Below, piece by piece: positions 37,059 to 44,489 of a stretch of DNA of 46,400 nucleotides. The stretch is from NCBI GenBank assembly GCA_003235325.1, contig QJWQ01000103.1:1-46400 (forward strand). Direction: 5' to 3'. Position 1 is the stretch's first letter. Every line of letters begins with the position of its first letter. A program made the position numbers and the translations under genes. The notes under the pieces were generated by a model, which saw only the letters and a list, made by a program, of their open reading frames with translations, made no database searches and was not told where the DNA came from. Source of the stretch: Gammaproteobacteria bacterium (GTDB lineage: Bacteria; Pseudomonadota; Gammaproteobacteria; Pseudomonadales; Porticoccaceae).

Positions 37059-38080
37059 AGTTGTGATCCTTTCAGCAGGGCATCAATCCGGGTGATGGTT
37101 TGCCGACGGCGGTCGCTGTTCAGGAGGTCAGTCCAGCGATGAGACTGCCGGGCTCGCATCCCGGGCAGGCGGACCGAAGGTTCAATACGGGTTTGTTCGA
37201 GCCAGGTCAGCACTTCCAAAGCACCTGCCCGGTTATTGCAGACAAGCACCATATCGCAGCCGGCTTCAAGTGCGAGGCGGGCCTTCTCCGGGTAGCCCCC
37301 GGCGATGTCAGCTCCCCGCATGGACAGGTCATCACTGAAAATGACACCGTCAAAGGCCAGTTCCCTGCGTAATATTTGCTGTAGCCAGAGCCCGGAAAAG
37401 CCCACGCACTGGTTGTCGACACTGCTGAAGACAATATGGGCTGGCATGATCGCATCGAGCTGGCTGGATAAACATATAAAAGGCTGCAAATCCCTGAGAC
37501 GCAGTTCGTCGAGGCTGCGTTGGTCGTAGGGGGTCTGCAAGTGACTGTCAGCGCGAACACCGCCATGACCGGGAAAGTGCTTGCCGGTGACGGCCATGCC
37601 CGCCTCGTGCATACCCTCGATAAAGAGCCTGGCAGTTCCCGTGACGATGTCCGGGTTGTCGCTGAAGGATCGATCACCAATGACTTCGCAGAAATGGCCG
37701 TCGACGTCGAGAACCGGGGCGAAACTGAAATCCAGGCCACTGGCCAGAATTTCCGCAGCCATTAACCAACCGACGTCCGGAATCAGAGTTTCCGCCAGTT
37801 CCGGCGTTTTCATCAGACAGCCCCCAAAAACCTGCATGGCCGGAATGGCTGTGAAGCCCTCCCTGAAACGCTGCACCCGACCACCTTCCTGGTCAACTGC
37901 TAGCAGTAGCTCTGGCCGCAATTCCCTTATCTGACCGGCGAGTTCAATTAATTGGTTCTTCGAAGCAAAATTTCGACTGAAGAAAATCACACCGCCTGTC
38001 ATGGGGTGCACGAGCAGATCCTGTTCCTCCAGGGTCAGCTCGAGACCGTTAAGATCGAGCATTAATGGACCAGCCGCCAT
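37052..38080 (-). CDS. nagZ: Beta-N-acetylhexosaminidase, peptidoglycan recycling
   Basis: A 342-residue cytoplasmic glycoside hydrolase family 3 enzyme that removes GlcNAc from GlcNAc-anhydroMurNAc peptides, a step of cell-wall recycling that also controls AmpC induction in species with AmpR. Family motifs are MTGGVIFFSRNF, LAVDQEGGRVQRF and the catalytic-loop KHFPGHGGVRADSH, with SDDLSMRGA near the nucleophile Asp. ATG 38080 gives the standard N-terminus (AAGPLMLDLNG) and a family-like length. The 20 extra residues to 38140 would cross its promoter. First gene of nagZ-mscS-mtnP. Confidence 0.97.
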   Translation of the reverse strand: MAAGPLMLDLNGLELTLEEQDLLVHPMTGGVIFFSRNFASKNQLIELAGQIRELRPELLLAVDQEGGRVQRFREGFTAIPAMQVFGGCLMKTPELAETLIPDVGWLMAAEILASGLDFSFAPVLDVDGHFCEVIGDRSFSDNPDIVTGTARLFIEGMHEAGMAVTGKHFPGHGGVRADSHLQTPYDQRSLDELRLRDLQPFICLSSQLDAIMPAHIVFSSVDNQCVGFSGLWLQQILRRELAFDGVIFSDDLSMRGADIAGGYPEKARLALEAGCDMVLVCNNRAGALEVLTWLEQTRIEPSVRLPGMRARQSHRWTDLLNSDRRRQTITRIDALLKGSQLC

Positions 38081-38388
38081 AGTGGTTACCCTGCCAAATA
38101 CAAAGGCTGCGACATTAGAAGGCACAAAAAGCAAAGTCAACCTGAGTGACAGGGGTAATTTTTAGATGTTTTTTTTATTTCAAGAAAATCTTATATCCCT
38201 CAACGATATTATATGGAGCATTATTATCTTGTATTTTCTCGATTTTTCAACATGTTAGCTGTTAGTCACCAGCGTGGCACGAAAGTCAGACAAAACAAAA
38301 TATACTGAAATTTGACTTGCGTTGCTGTAACTGCCTGGACCTTGGTGCTATTTTCAACGGGCAATGTCGACCCAAGGAGGTCATTGTC
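38081..38388. other. AT-rich divergent gap between nagZ and the acidic-protein gene
   Basis: The 308-base gap is clearly richer in A+T than its surroundings, especially 38155-38250. It holds the nagZ promoter and must hold the promoter of the plus-strand gene at 38389. TATACT at 38301-38306 is a plausible plus-strand -10, but no good -35 is present. No ORF or repeat was seen. Confidence 0.5.
38112..38140 (-). promoter_or_regulatory. Candidate sigma-70 promoter for nagZ-mscS-mtnP
   Basis: On the minus strand TTGACT (38140-38135) and TAATGT (38117-38112) are 17 bases apart. An A/T-rich stretch with an A8 run (38169-38176) lies upstream, where an UP element would be. The start would fall near 38105, about 25 bases before the nagZ ATG. 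Confidence 0.65.
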
Positions 38389-38709
38389 ATGGCTAAACAA
38401 ATACCGGCTGTTGGCACCTGGTATCAGGACGCTGAAGAAGATGTACTTTTTGAAGTCGTTGCTGTTGATGAAGAATCAACCACTATAGAAGTTCAGTTTG
38501 AAAGTGGCGAGGTAGGTGAGTTTGATTTCGAAACCTGGAAGCAGATGGTCGTTCTGAGAGCACAACCACCTGAGGATTGGCGCTCCTCATACGAGCTGAG
38601 TGATGAAGACAATCTGGACGCCGACGATGTCTATATCCCCGATTCCTGGGACGACCCGCTTTCAGCAATAGAATCAGATAATCTCAACAGCGGCGACGAT
38701 TATTACTGA
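38389..38709 (+). CDS. Small acidic conserved protein (DUF6763-like)
   Basis: A 106-residue, very acidic cytoplasmic protein with no signal or membrane helix. The N-terminal half (VGTWYQDAEEDVLFEVVAVDEESTTIEVQFESGEVGEFDFETW) looks like a small beta-barrel, and the tail (about 65-106) is rich in Asp, Ser and Tyr and probably disordered. I believe it belongs to the DUF6763 group of gammaproteobacterial proteins of unknown function; this is from memory of the pattern. ATG 38389 has a near-perfect ribosome binding site AAGGAGG (38374-38380), suggesting strong translation. It lies alone between nagZ (divergent) and lexA. Confidence 0.78.
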   Translation: MAKQIPAVGTWYQDAEEDVLFEVVAVDEESTTIEVQFESGEVGEFDFETWKQMVVLRAQPPEDWRSSYELSDEDNLDADDVYIPDSWDDPLSAIESDNLNSGDDYY

Positions 38710-39065
38710 GCGTGAAAGCATGGGTACCCGGCGTCCTGTCCGCATTATTGCCCGTAATTGATGACGGCCCGGTGCCTTGACCGCTCTTGATTTATCCTGG
38801 GCTAATACTCCCGGCGGCCTGCTTTTGTGCTCATTCATACCTCACTAGCTGACCCGCAGATCGGCAAATAGCGGCGCCTGCAACGCCAATATCGTTAACT
38901 CTGCTTTGAAAAGTAAAACCTCTGCATCAAGAAAATCAGTAATCAGCCCCTTCTGTTGCCTTATAAACTGTCCAACTCTGATCAATATTTTCCAGGCCGG
39001 TTTCTCGCATTCGGGTCAAGGCCAATTTCCGACCGCCCCCATGCAACAATCGCCCAGGTTTTGCC

Positions 39066-39093
39066 TTGCCATTATCCCGACACTGGATATAAT
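39066..39093 (+). promoter_or_regulatory. lexA promoter
   Basis: TTGCCA (39066-39071) and a perfect TATAAT (39088-39093) are 16 bases apart. The start is expected near 39100, about 28 bases before the lexA ATG. Confidence 0.8.
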
Positions 39094-39098
39094 CACAG
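39083..39098 (+). promoter_or_regulatory. LexA operator (SOS box) of lexA
   Basis: CTG, ten bases (GATATAATCA), CAG: the gammaproteobacterial SOS box CTG-N10-CAG with an A/T-rich centre. It covers the whole -10 element, so LexA binding would block its own promoter. Confidence 0.92.
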
Positions 39099-39127
39099 TT
39101 ACTTAACACCAGCAGGTTGACTAGACC

Positions 39128-39736
39128 ATGGATGCAAGGCTTACAGCCCGACAAAATCAGATATTGCAATTGATAAGGGACAACATTGGGGAAACCGGCT
39201 ATCCACCGACCCGGGCAGAAATTGCCGACAAACTTGGATTTCGTTCAGCCAATGCCGCTGAAGATCATCTTCGAGCACTGGCCAGAAAAGGCGTCATTGA
39301 AATGGTACCCGGAGCCTCCCGGGGCATTCGCCTGTTGGAAACCAACACTGGCCTGCCACTGATCGGTCAGGTAGCAGCAGGAAATCCCATACTGGCAGAG
39401 GAGAATATCGAGGACTATTGCGATGTCAGCGCCGAGCTCTTCTACCCATCGGCAGATTTCCTGCTGCGAGTCAAAGGAATGAGTATGAGAGACGCGGGAA
39501 TTTTCAATGATGACCTTCTGGCCGTTCACAAGACAGACACGGCCCGCAATGGTCAGATTATCGTGGCAAGAATCGAGGAGGATGTCACAGTCAAAAGACT
39601 AAAGAAAACCCGTCGTCGTTATGAAATCCAACTGTTACCTGAAAATCCGGAATTCGAACCTATTCTGGTGGATTTGAGACATCAGGATTTTGCCATTGAG
39701 GGACTGGCTGTCGGGGTCATTCGAACCCTGAGCTAG
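39128..39736 (+). CDS. lexA: SOS repressor LexA
   Basis: A 202-residue repressor, same length as in E. coli. The N-terminal winged helix-turn-helix (about 1-65, [24 protein letters not shown]) binds SOS boxes. The self-cleavage site is Ala84-Gly85 (QVAAGNP), and the catalytic dyad is Ser119 (GMSMRDAG) and Lys156 (VKRLKK). RecA filaments on single-stranded DNA trigger cleavage and so induce repair genes. The LexA operator on its own promoter shows autoregulation. No sulA follows; the next gene is convergent, 27 bases away. Confidence 0.99.
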   Translation: MDARLTARQNQILQLIRDNIGETGYPPTRAEIADKLGFRSANAAEDHLRALARKGVIEMVPGASRGIRLLETNTGLPLIGQVAAGNPILAEENIEDYCDVSAELFYPSADFLLRVKGMSMRDAGIFNDDLLAVHKTDTARNGQIIVARIEEDVTVKRLKKTRRRYEIQLLPENPEFEPILVDLRHQDFAIEGLAVGVIRTLS

Positions 39737-39763
39737 CAATCCTTGCTCCGGTATGGACCCTGG

Positions 39764-40024
39764 CTAGTGCAGTATTCTGCCATTGCCTCCGGCATTGACA
39801 GAACTTTCCAAATTCTGACCGTTATCCTCGGAGTTCATCTGCTCAACAGCATCAATACCCGCATCGATCATGGCGCGTGCGATGTCCAGACCTGAGTCCT
39901 GCAGAAACTGTGTTGCCTCTTCAGAAAACCGGATGCGCACGAGAGGTTCCCCCCGCTGATCAGCGCGTTGGAGTGCAAACTCTCCCTGGGAAAGCATGAC
40001 GATTTCGTAGTGACTGGATGACAT
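39764..40024 (-). CDS. Small conserved hypothetical protein
   Basis: An 86-residue cytoplasmic protein (YEIVMLSQGEFALQRAD, then EPLVRIRFSEEATQFLQDSGLDIARAMIDAGIDAVEQM). The first 40 residues look like beta strands and the rest like helices. A similar small protein occurs in Pseudomonas near lexA and topA. No function known to me. It is the last gene of the minus-strand topA cluster and ends facing lexA. Confidence 0.72.
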   Translation of the reverse strand: MSSSHYEIVMLSQGEFALQRADQRGEPLVRIRFSEEATQFLQDSGLDIARAMIDAGIDAVEQMNSEDNGQNLESSVNAGGNGRILH

Positions 40025-40075
40025 GTGGCTCCAAAAAGTGTATTCGATGGCGGATTATAGCAGTGTGTAACCGCA

Positions 40076-40585
40076 TTAACACTCGAACATTGTCTGCCGG
40101 TGACGTTCGATCAGTTCATCAAGTCTGACCAGCCAGTCCTGCACATTCTGTACGGTAGGCTCAGTCGGTTCAGTCCGGGGATCGTATTGTCGTGTTGAGA
40201 TCAGACCGTCATTGACCGCGGATTTTTCCGTGGATTCGCCAATTTTTGGACACCCGTCAAGTCGTTCCCTGGCAGCCAGCATGGACGCCAGCCAACCGGC
40301 GGTGCGGCTTTCCAGATCCTGCATTTCATATGCCTCCGCCGGGTGTTTTTGCACGGACTCCATGGCAGAAATCAGGTCACCGACTGTCTTTACTTCCGCC
40401 GCGTTGCGCAATTGATAATTTAACCCGATTTCTTTCAGGTGCAGTCGATAGGCCATTTCGAGCTGGATCAGGACCGACTGGCACAACGCCTTGGCAAGAT
40501 GATCAGTACCGGATTTCAGAAGCTGCGCAGCCAGTAACCTGGCAAAAAGCAGTTTTTCATTGACCGCCGCTAGACAGGGATTCAT
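40076..40585 (-). CDS. Conserved hypothetical protein (DUF6586-like)
   Basis: A 169-residue, mostly helical cytoplasmic protein. The N-terminal part (LLFARLLAAQLLKSGTDHLAKALCQSVLIQLEMAYRLHLKEIG) looks like a helical hairpin. No membrane helix or catalytic motif is visible. I think it belongs to the DUF6586 group seen next to topA in Pseudomonas relatives. It begins ten bases after the topA stop and so is probably co-transcribed with topA. Confidence 0.72.
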   Translation of the reverse strand: MNPCLAAVNEKLLFARLLAAQLLKSGTDHLAKALCQSVLIQLEMAYRLHLKEIGLNYQLRNAAEVKTVGDLISAMESVQKHPAEAYEMQDLESRTAGWLASMLAARERLDGCPKIGESTEKSAVNDGLISTRQYDPRTEPTEPTVQNVQDWLVRLDELIERHRQTMFEC

Positions 40586-40595
40586 TCAACAACCC

Positions 40596-43226
40596 TTACT
40601 TAGTCTTGTCATTGACTCGCCATTTGCCATCACGGAATGCGGCACCCCACCCCGTCGGCTTGCCGCCCACCTCGGACTGAACATAGTGAATACCGGCCTT
40701 TCGGCTGAATCTCACCACTGCTTTGTTGCCGGCCGGGTCCTCGGCAGGCGCGTCCATGAGATAGGCATATTTTTTGTCAATCTCATCTTTGTGGGCGATC
40801 AATTCCTCCACCAGGGGTGCCCGGGTTTCACGATGCCTGGGAAATTTACTGGCGGCTAGAAACAATCCGGCGGCGCCGTCGCGCAGAATGAAGTGGTCCT
40901 CAACCTTGTCGCACGCCAATTCCGGCATCGGCACAGGGTCCATTTTTGGCGGCGCCGGCTGGCCATTACGCAGTAATTTTCGGGTGTTTTTGCAGCTTTC
41001 ACTGGTACAGCCGAAATACTTGCCAAATCTGCCGGACTTGAGCTGCATGTCATTGCCGCATTTGTCACAGGTTATTATCGGCCCGTCATAGCCCTTGAGT
41101 TTGAATACCCCCTGTTCCAGTTCATGGCCAGGGCAATCCGGATTGTTACCACATATGTGCAGCTTGTGGTTTTCATCGAGAAGGTAACTTTCCATGGCGG
41201 TACCGCATACCTTGCACCGGTGCCTGTGCATTAATTGCCGGGATTCGGCTTCATCATCCTCATCGGCATTGACTGCCTCGTCCCCGGGGATAAGATTGCG
41301 CGTCCCCTTGCAGCGCTCAGATGGCGGCAGAGAATAACCCGAGCAGCCAAGAAAAACCCCTGTGGTGCCGGTACGTATCATCATCGGTCGGCCGCAGAGT
41401 TCGCAGGGAATTTCAGTCTCGGTTGGATTGTTGGGGCGCATGCCATCGTTACTGAGCTGGGCGTTGGCCAGCTTGCGGGTAAATTCCTTGTAAAAGCGAT
41501 CCAGAACCTCCTTCCAATTGATATCACCTTCGGCAATCTCGTCCAGGTATTCTTCCATGGCGGCGGTAAATCCATAGTCCATGAGGTCGGCGAAATTTTC
41601 CACCAGTCGATCGGTGACGATGTCGCCAATCTTCTCGGCATAAAAACGCTTTTTGTCCAACCGAACATAACCCCGGTCCTGAATGGTGGAAATAATGGCC
41701 GCATAGGTCGAGGGCCTGCCAATGCCACGCTTTTCAAGTTCCTTGACCAGTGATGCCTCGCTGTATCTGGGCGGCGGTTTGGTAAAATGCTGTTTCGGCA
41801 ACAGGTTGATCAGGTTCAGGAGGTCGCCTACCTTAACGTCTGGTAATTCGCCCTCTTCATCCTTTTTACGAAGAGCCGGCAGTACTTTCAGGTAGCCATC
41901 GAACCGTGTCACCTTGCCATTGGCGCGCAATTCGATCCCCCCGGTTTGAATGGTGATGGTGGTACTGGTGAACTGGGCTGGACTCATCTGGCAGGCAACA
42001 AACTGGCGCCATATAAGCTCGTAGAGCTTTTTGGCATCGTCCTCCATGCCGGAAAGGTCACCCGATACGATATCGATATTGGAAGGGCGAATGGCCTCGT
42101 GGGCCTCCTGGGCACCAGACTTACTGGTGTAGACATTGACCTTTTCCGGCAGGTAGGGCTTGCCGTAGCGGTTCTGGATGAATTCGCGACAATTCGCCAC
42201 CGCGTCCTGACTGAGATTGGTGGAGTCAGTACGCATGTAAGTAATATAACCCCCCTCATACAACCGTTGCGCCAACATCATGGTCTTCTTGACACCGTAA
42301 CCCAGTCGTGTGCTGGCTGCCTGCTGCAAAGTCGACGTGATAAACGGCGCTGAGGGCCTTGATTGGGTTGGAGAGTCCTCACGGTTGCTGATCCGGTATT
42401 CGGCACTCTTGAGCCGAGCAATGATCCGGTCCGTTTCCGCCTTGTTTGCCGGTCGGAAATTCTTGCCGTCAGCTTTTCTGACTTCGAAGCGAATCGGGTT
42501 CTGTTCGGTGTCCTCCAGGTCGGCATGCAGTGTCCAGTACTCTTCGGGAAGAAATGCGCGTATTTCCCGTTCCCGTTCGACCACCATACGTACCGCTACC
42601 GACTGCACTCGTCCTGCAGAAAGACCCCTGGCGACCTTTTCCCACAAGAGTGGTGAAACCATAAAACCGACTATACGATCGAGAAACCGGCGGGCCTGCT
42701 GGGCATTGACCCGGTCAGTATCCAGATCTCCCGGGGACTGAAAGGCTTCCTTGATGGCTTTTTTGGTGATTTCATTGAAAACCACTCTTCGATAGCGTCC
42801 GAGATCACCTCCGATGGCTTCCTTCAGGTGCCAGGCGATGGCTTCTCCCTCACGATCAAGGTCAGTCGCAAGGTAGACCGTATCCGCGGTCTGGGCGAGC
42901 TTACGCAATTCCGAAACAACTTTTTCTTTCCCAGGGAGAATTTCGTAGCGCGCTTTCCAACCGTGTTCGGGATCTATACCCATGCGGGCCACCAACTGTG
43001 TACGGGCACGCTTGGCTTTGAAGGTTTCCTTTTCTTCCGGAGACATCTTGCGGGTTTCAGCCGCCTGCCTTGCCCGTTGTTTGGGATCAGTTGTTGTGTT
43101 TTTTGCACCAGTAGGCAGATCACGGATGTGTCCCACACTAGACTTCACTATATAGTCTTTTCCGAGATACTTATTGATGGTTTTCGCCTTTGCCGGCGAC
43201 TCCACGATGACCAGAGATTTGCCCAT
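40596..43226 (-). CDS. topA: DNA topoisomerase I
   Basis: An 876-residue type IA topoisomerase that relaxes negative supercoils. The Toprim domain carries the metal site TDLDREGE (Asp122, Asp124, Glu126), and the catalytic Tyr330 lies in [13 protein letters not shown]. At the C-terminus there are three Cys4 zinc-ribbon units (CELCGRPM..., CKVCGTAM..., [21 protein letters not shown]...) followed by a further DNA-binding domain. Length is close to E. coli (865). It heads a cluster with the two small genes downstream, and its promoter is clear at 43280-43308. Confidence 0.98.
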   Translation of the reverse strand: MGKSLVIVESPAKAKTINKYLGKDYIVKSSVGHIRDLPTGAKNTTTDPKQRARQAAETRKMSPEEKETFKAKRARTQLVARMGIDPEHGWKARYEILPGKEKVVSELRKLAQTADTVYLATDLDREGEAIAWHLKEAIGGDLGRYRRVVFNEITKKAIKEAFQSPGDLDTDRVNAQQARRFLDRIVGFMVSPLLWEKVARGLSAGRVQSVAVRMVVEREREIRAFLPEEYWTLHADLEDTEQNPIRFEVRKADGKNFRPANKAETDRIIARLKSAEYRISNREDSPTQSRPSAPFITSTLQQAASTRLGYGVKKTMMLAQRLYEGGYITYMRTDSTNLSQDAVANCREFIQNRYGKPYLPEKVNVYTSKSGAQEAHEAIRPSNIDIVSGDLSGMEDDAKKLYELIWRQFVACQMSPAQFTSTTITIQTGGIELRANGKVTRFDGYLKVLPALRKKDEEGELPDVKVGDLLNLINLLPKQHFTKPPPRYSEASLVKELEKRGIGRPSTYAAIISTIQDRGYVRLDKKRFYAEKIGDIVTDRLVENFADLMDYGFTAAMEEYLDEIAEGDINWKEVLDRFYKEFTRKLANAQLSNDGMRPNNPTETEIPCELCGRPMMIRTGTTGVFLGCSGYSLPPSERCKGTRNLIPGDEAVNADEDDEAESRQLMHRHRCKVCGTAMESYLLDENHKLHICGNNPDCPGHELEQGVFKLKGYDGPIITCDKCGNDMQLKSGRFGKYFGCTSESCKNTRKLLRNGQPAPPKMDPVPMPELACDKVEDHFILRDGAAGLFLAASKFPRHRETRAPLVEELIAHKDEIDKKYAYLMDAPAEDPAGNKAVVRFSRKAGIHYVQSEVGGKPTGWGAAFRDGKWRVNDKTK

Positions 43227-43279
43227 ATGAGTAATTACTTGTCCTTTTTATAGGGTATATAAATGAATTGAGGGGCGAA

Positions 43280-43308
43280 TATATAGGTGGTGGTACCCCC
43301 CGGGTCAA
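43280..43308 (-). promoter_or_regulatory. Strong topA promoter candidate
   Basis: On the minus strand TTGACC (43308-43303) and TATATA (43285-43280) are separated by exactly 17 bases. The stretch after the -10 (TTCGCCCC) is GC-rich, a type of discriminator known to make promoters depend on negative supercoiling, which would suit a gene for supercoil relaxation. A second A/T-rich stretch (TATATACCCTATAAA, about 43246-43260) lies nearer the ATG. Confidence 0.7.
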
Positions 43309-43424
43309 GAACAAATATGGAAAAGGCGAATATTTTTTTTTCTAGTAAACGGAGGTGGGGAACGCTTTGAAGTCTGGAGCGCCATCTAATAAACTTTCTT
43401 CGATGTCACTTATATCCACTTGAA

Positions 43425-43892
43425 TTATATGATTTTTTTCATGGCGCTGTTGATTTTTAAAAGCTGTTCTTCACCGCCTTTTTCCAGCCAGTAGATGGAT
43501 ATTCCCTGTCGGTCACGACAAATGGCCTGGACATCATCCGGTAAAGATTCTAGAACCGCTCCGAGCTTTCTGACGGTTTCCACCGGGGCCAGGCTGCGGA
43601 ACCAGCGCCACCCGGGCCATGGCGAAGGCTCCCCCCTCCTCTCGGACCGAAGTAACACCCATTCCGCGTCCCTGCCATTCTGGAGGCCACTTGTTGACAA
43701 AAGATAGCGCACGCAATCAGGATGCTTTTCCGAGGCTTCAGCGTCGGCGGCCGGCACCAATTGAACCTGTAGTCCCAGGGCTAATGCCTGCCGACGGATT
43801 CGGGAAACACGTAGTTGACCTGGAGACGGTCGCAACCACATCAAGGGTGACAAAACCGCTAGAATGGCTAACACTATCCATAAGTATTTCAT
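43425..43892 (-). CDS. Membrane-anchored conserved hypothetical protein
   Basis: A 155-residue protein with one N-terminal membrane helix (about 2-20), a short basic linker (RVSRIRRQALALG) and a soluble domain rich in Trp (SPWPGWRWFRSL), probably cytoplasmic by the positive-inside rule. Similar genes occur next to topA in Pseudomonas, sometimes misnamed as YajC-like. No catalytic motif. It ends in an A7 run, after which a -1 frame stays open for about 30 codons to a TAG at 43342-43344. It is divergent from uspA with only 37 bases between their starts. Confidence 0.75.
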   Translation of the reverse strand: MKYLWIVLAILAVLSPLMWLRPSPGQLRVSRIRRQALALGLQVQLVPAADAEASEKHPDCVRYLLSTSGLQNGRDAEWVLLRSERRGEPSPWPGWRWFRSLAPVETVRKLGAVLESLPDDVQAICRDRQGISIYWLEKGGEEQLLKINSAMKKII

Positions 43893-43929
43893 TTATCACT
43901 GCTCGGCAATCCAATAAGGAGAAAGGTAC

Positions 43930-44367
43930 ATGTCCATATATCGTCATATCCTGGTCGGCCTGGATTTATCAGAAGAATCACAGCAAGTGCTGGACCGGGT
44001 CAAGTCCCTGAGTGATTCGGAAACAAAATTAACGTTAATGCATGTACAGGAGCCCCTGTCATTTGCCTATGGCGGAGATATCCCTCTGGATTTGAGTGAA
44101 GTGCAAAGTCAGATTGAGGAGCAGGCCGAAAAAGGCATCGACGAACTCGTGAAGCAAATGCAAGGCTTCAGCGTGGTCAAAAAAGTCATTCTGGGTCAGC
44201 CCACCCATGAGATGCACAGATATGCCGAAGAAAACGACGTCGACCTGATTGTGGTCGGCAGTCACGGTCGCCATGGGCTGGCACTGCTTGCAGGCTCTAC
44301 CGCCAACGGCGTTGTCCATGGTGCGAGCTGTGATGTACTGGCTGTCAGAATTAAATCTGCAACGTGA
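43930..44367 (+). CDS. Universal stress protein family
   Basis: A 145-residue UspA-fold protein. The N-terminus HILVGLDLSEESQQVLDRV and the C-terminal GSHGRHGLALLAGSTANGVVHGASCDVLAVR are typical; the G-x2-G...G-S motif fits the nucleotide-binding class, with one residue fewer in the loop than I expect. Such proteins help survival under stress by unknown mechanisms. AAGGAG (43917-43922) and a following AAAGG support the start. The promoter must lie within the start of the divergent gene, since only 37 bases separate the two. Confidence 0.93.
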   Translation: MSIYRHILVGLDLSEESQQVLDRVKSLSDSETKLTLMHVQEPLSFAYGGDIPLDLSEVQSQIEEQAEKGIDELVKQMQGFSVVKKVILGQPTHEMHRYAEENDVDLIVVGSHGRHGLALLAGSTANGVVHGASCDVLAVRIKSAT

Positions 44368-44489
44368 AGGCCGGTGTGAGCTGACTTCTATTATCGAAGG
44401 ATGACCCAGGACATTAAGAGCGACCCTGATTTGCGGGGTGGTTTAGTCGGCGGAAAAACTCTCCAATTGTTTTTGTGAAAGGCTACGCG

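Larger units (their letters stand above)
38710..39127. other. Gene-free region upstream of lexA
   Basis: These 418 bases contain no gene I can support. Short frames on both strands lack ribosome binding sites and run into the lexA operator. TTGACC (38777-38782) with GCTAAT (38801-38806) at 18 bases could be a second plus-strand promoter. The proximal end holds the lexA promoter and operator. In Pseudomonas a TetR gene (psrA) lies between nagZ and lexA; none is present here. Confidence 0.5.

Noticed and set aside
38275-38292. TGGCAC with downstream sequence as a sigma-54 promoter
   Set aside because: The -24 half TGGCAC fits, but the -12 half (TTGC) is absent at the required spacing.
38906-39169. 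Short frames on both strands over the lexA promoter
   Set aside because: They cover the SOS box and -10 element, lack ribosome binding sites, and look like random sequence.
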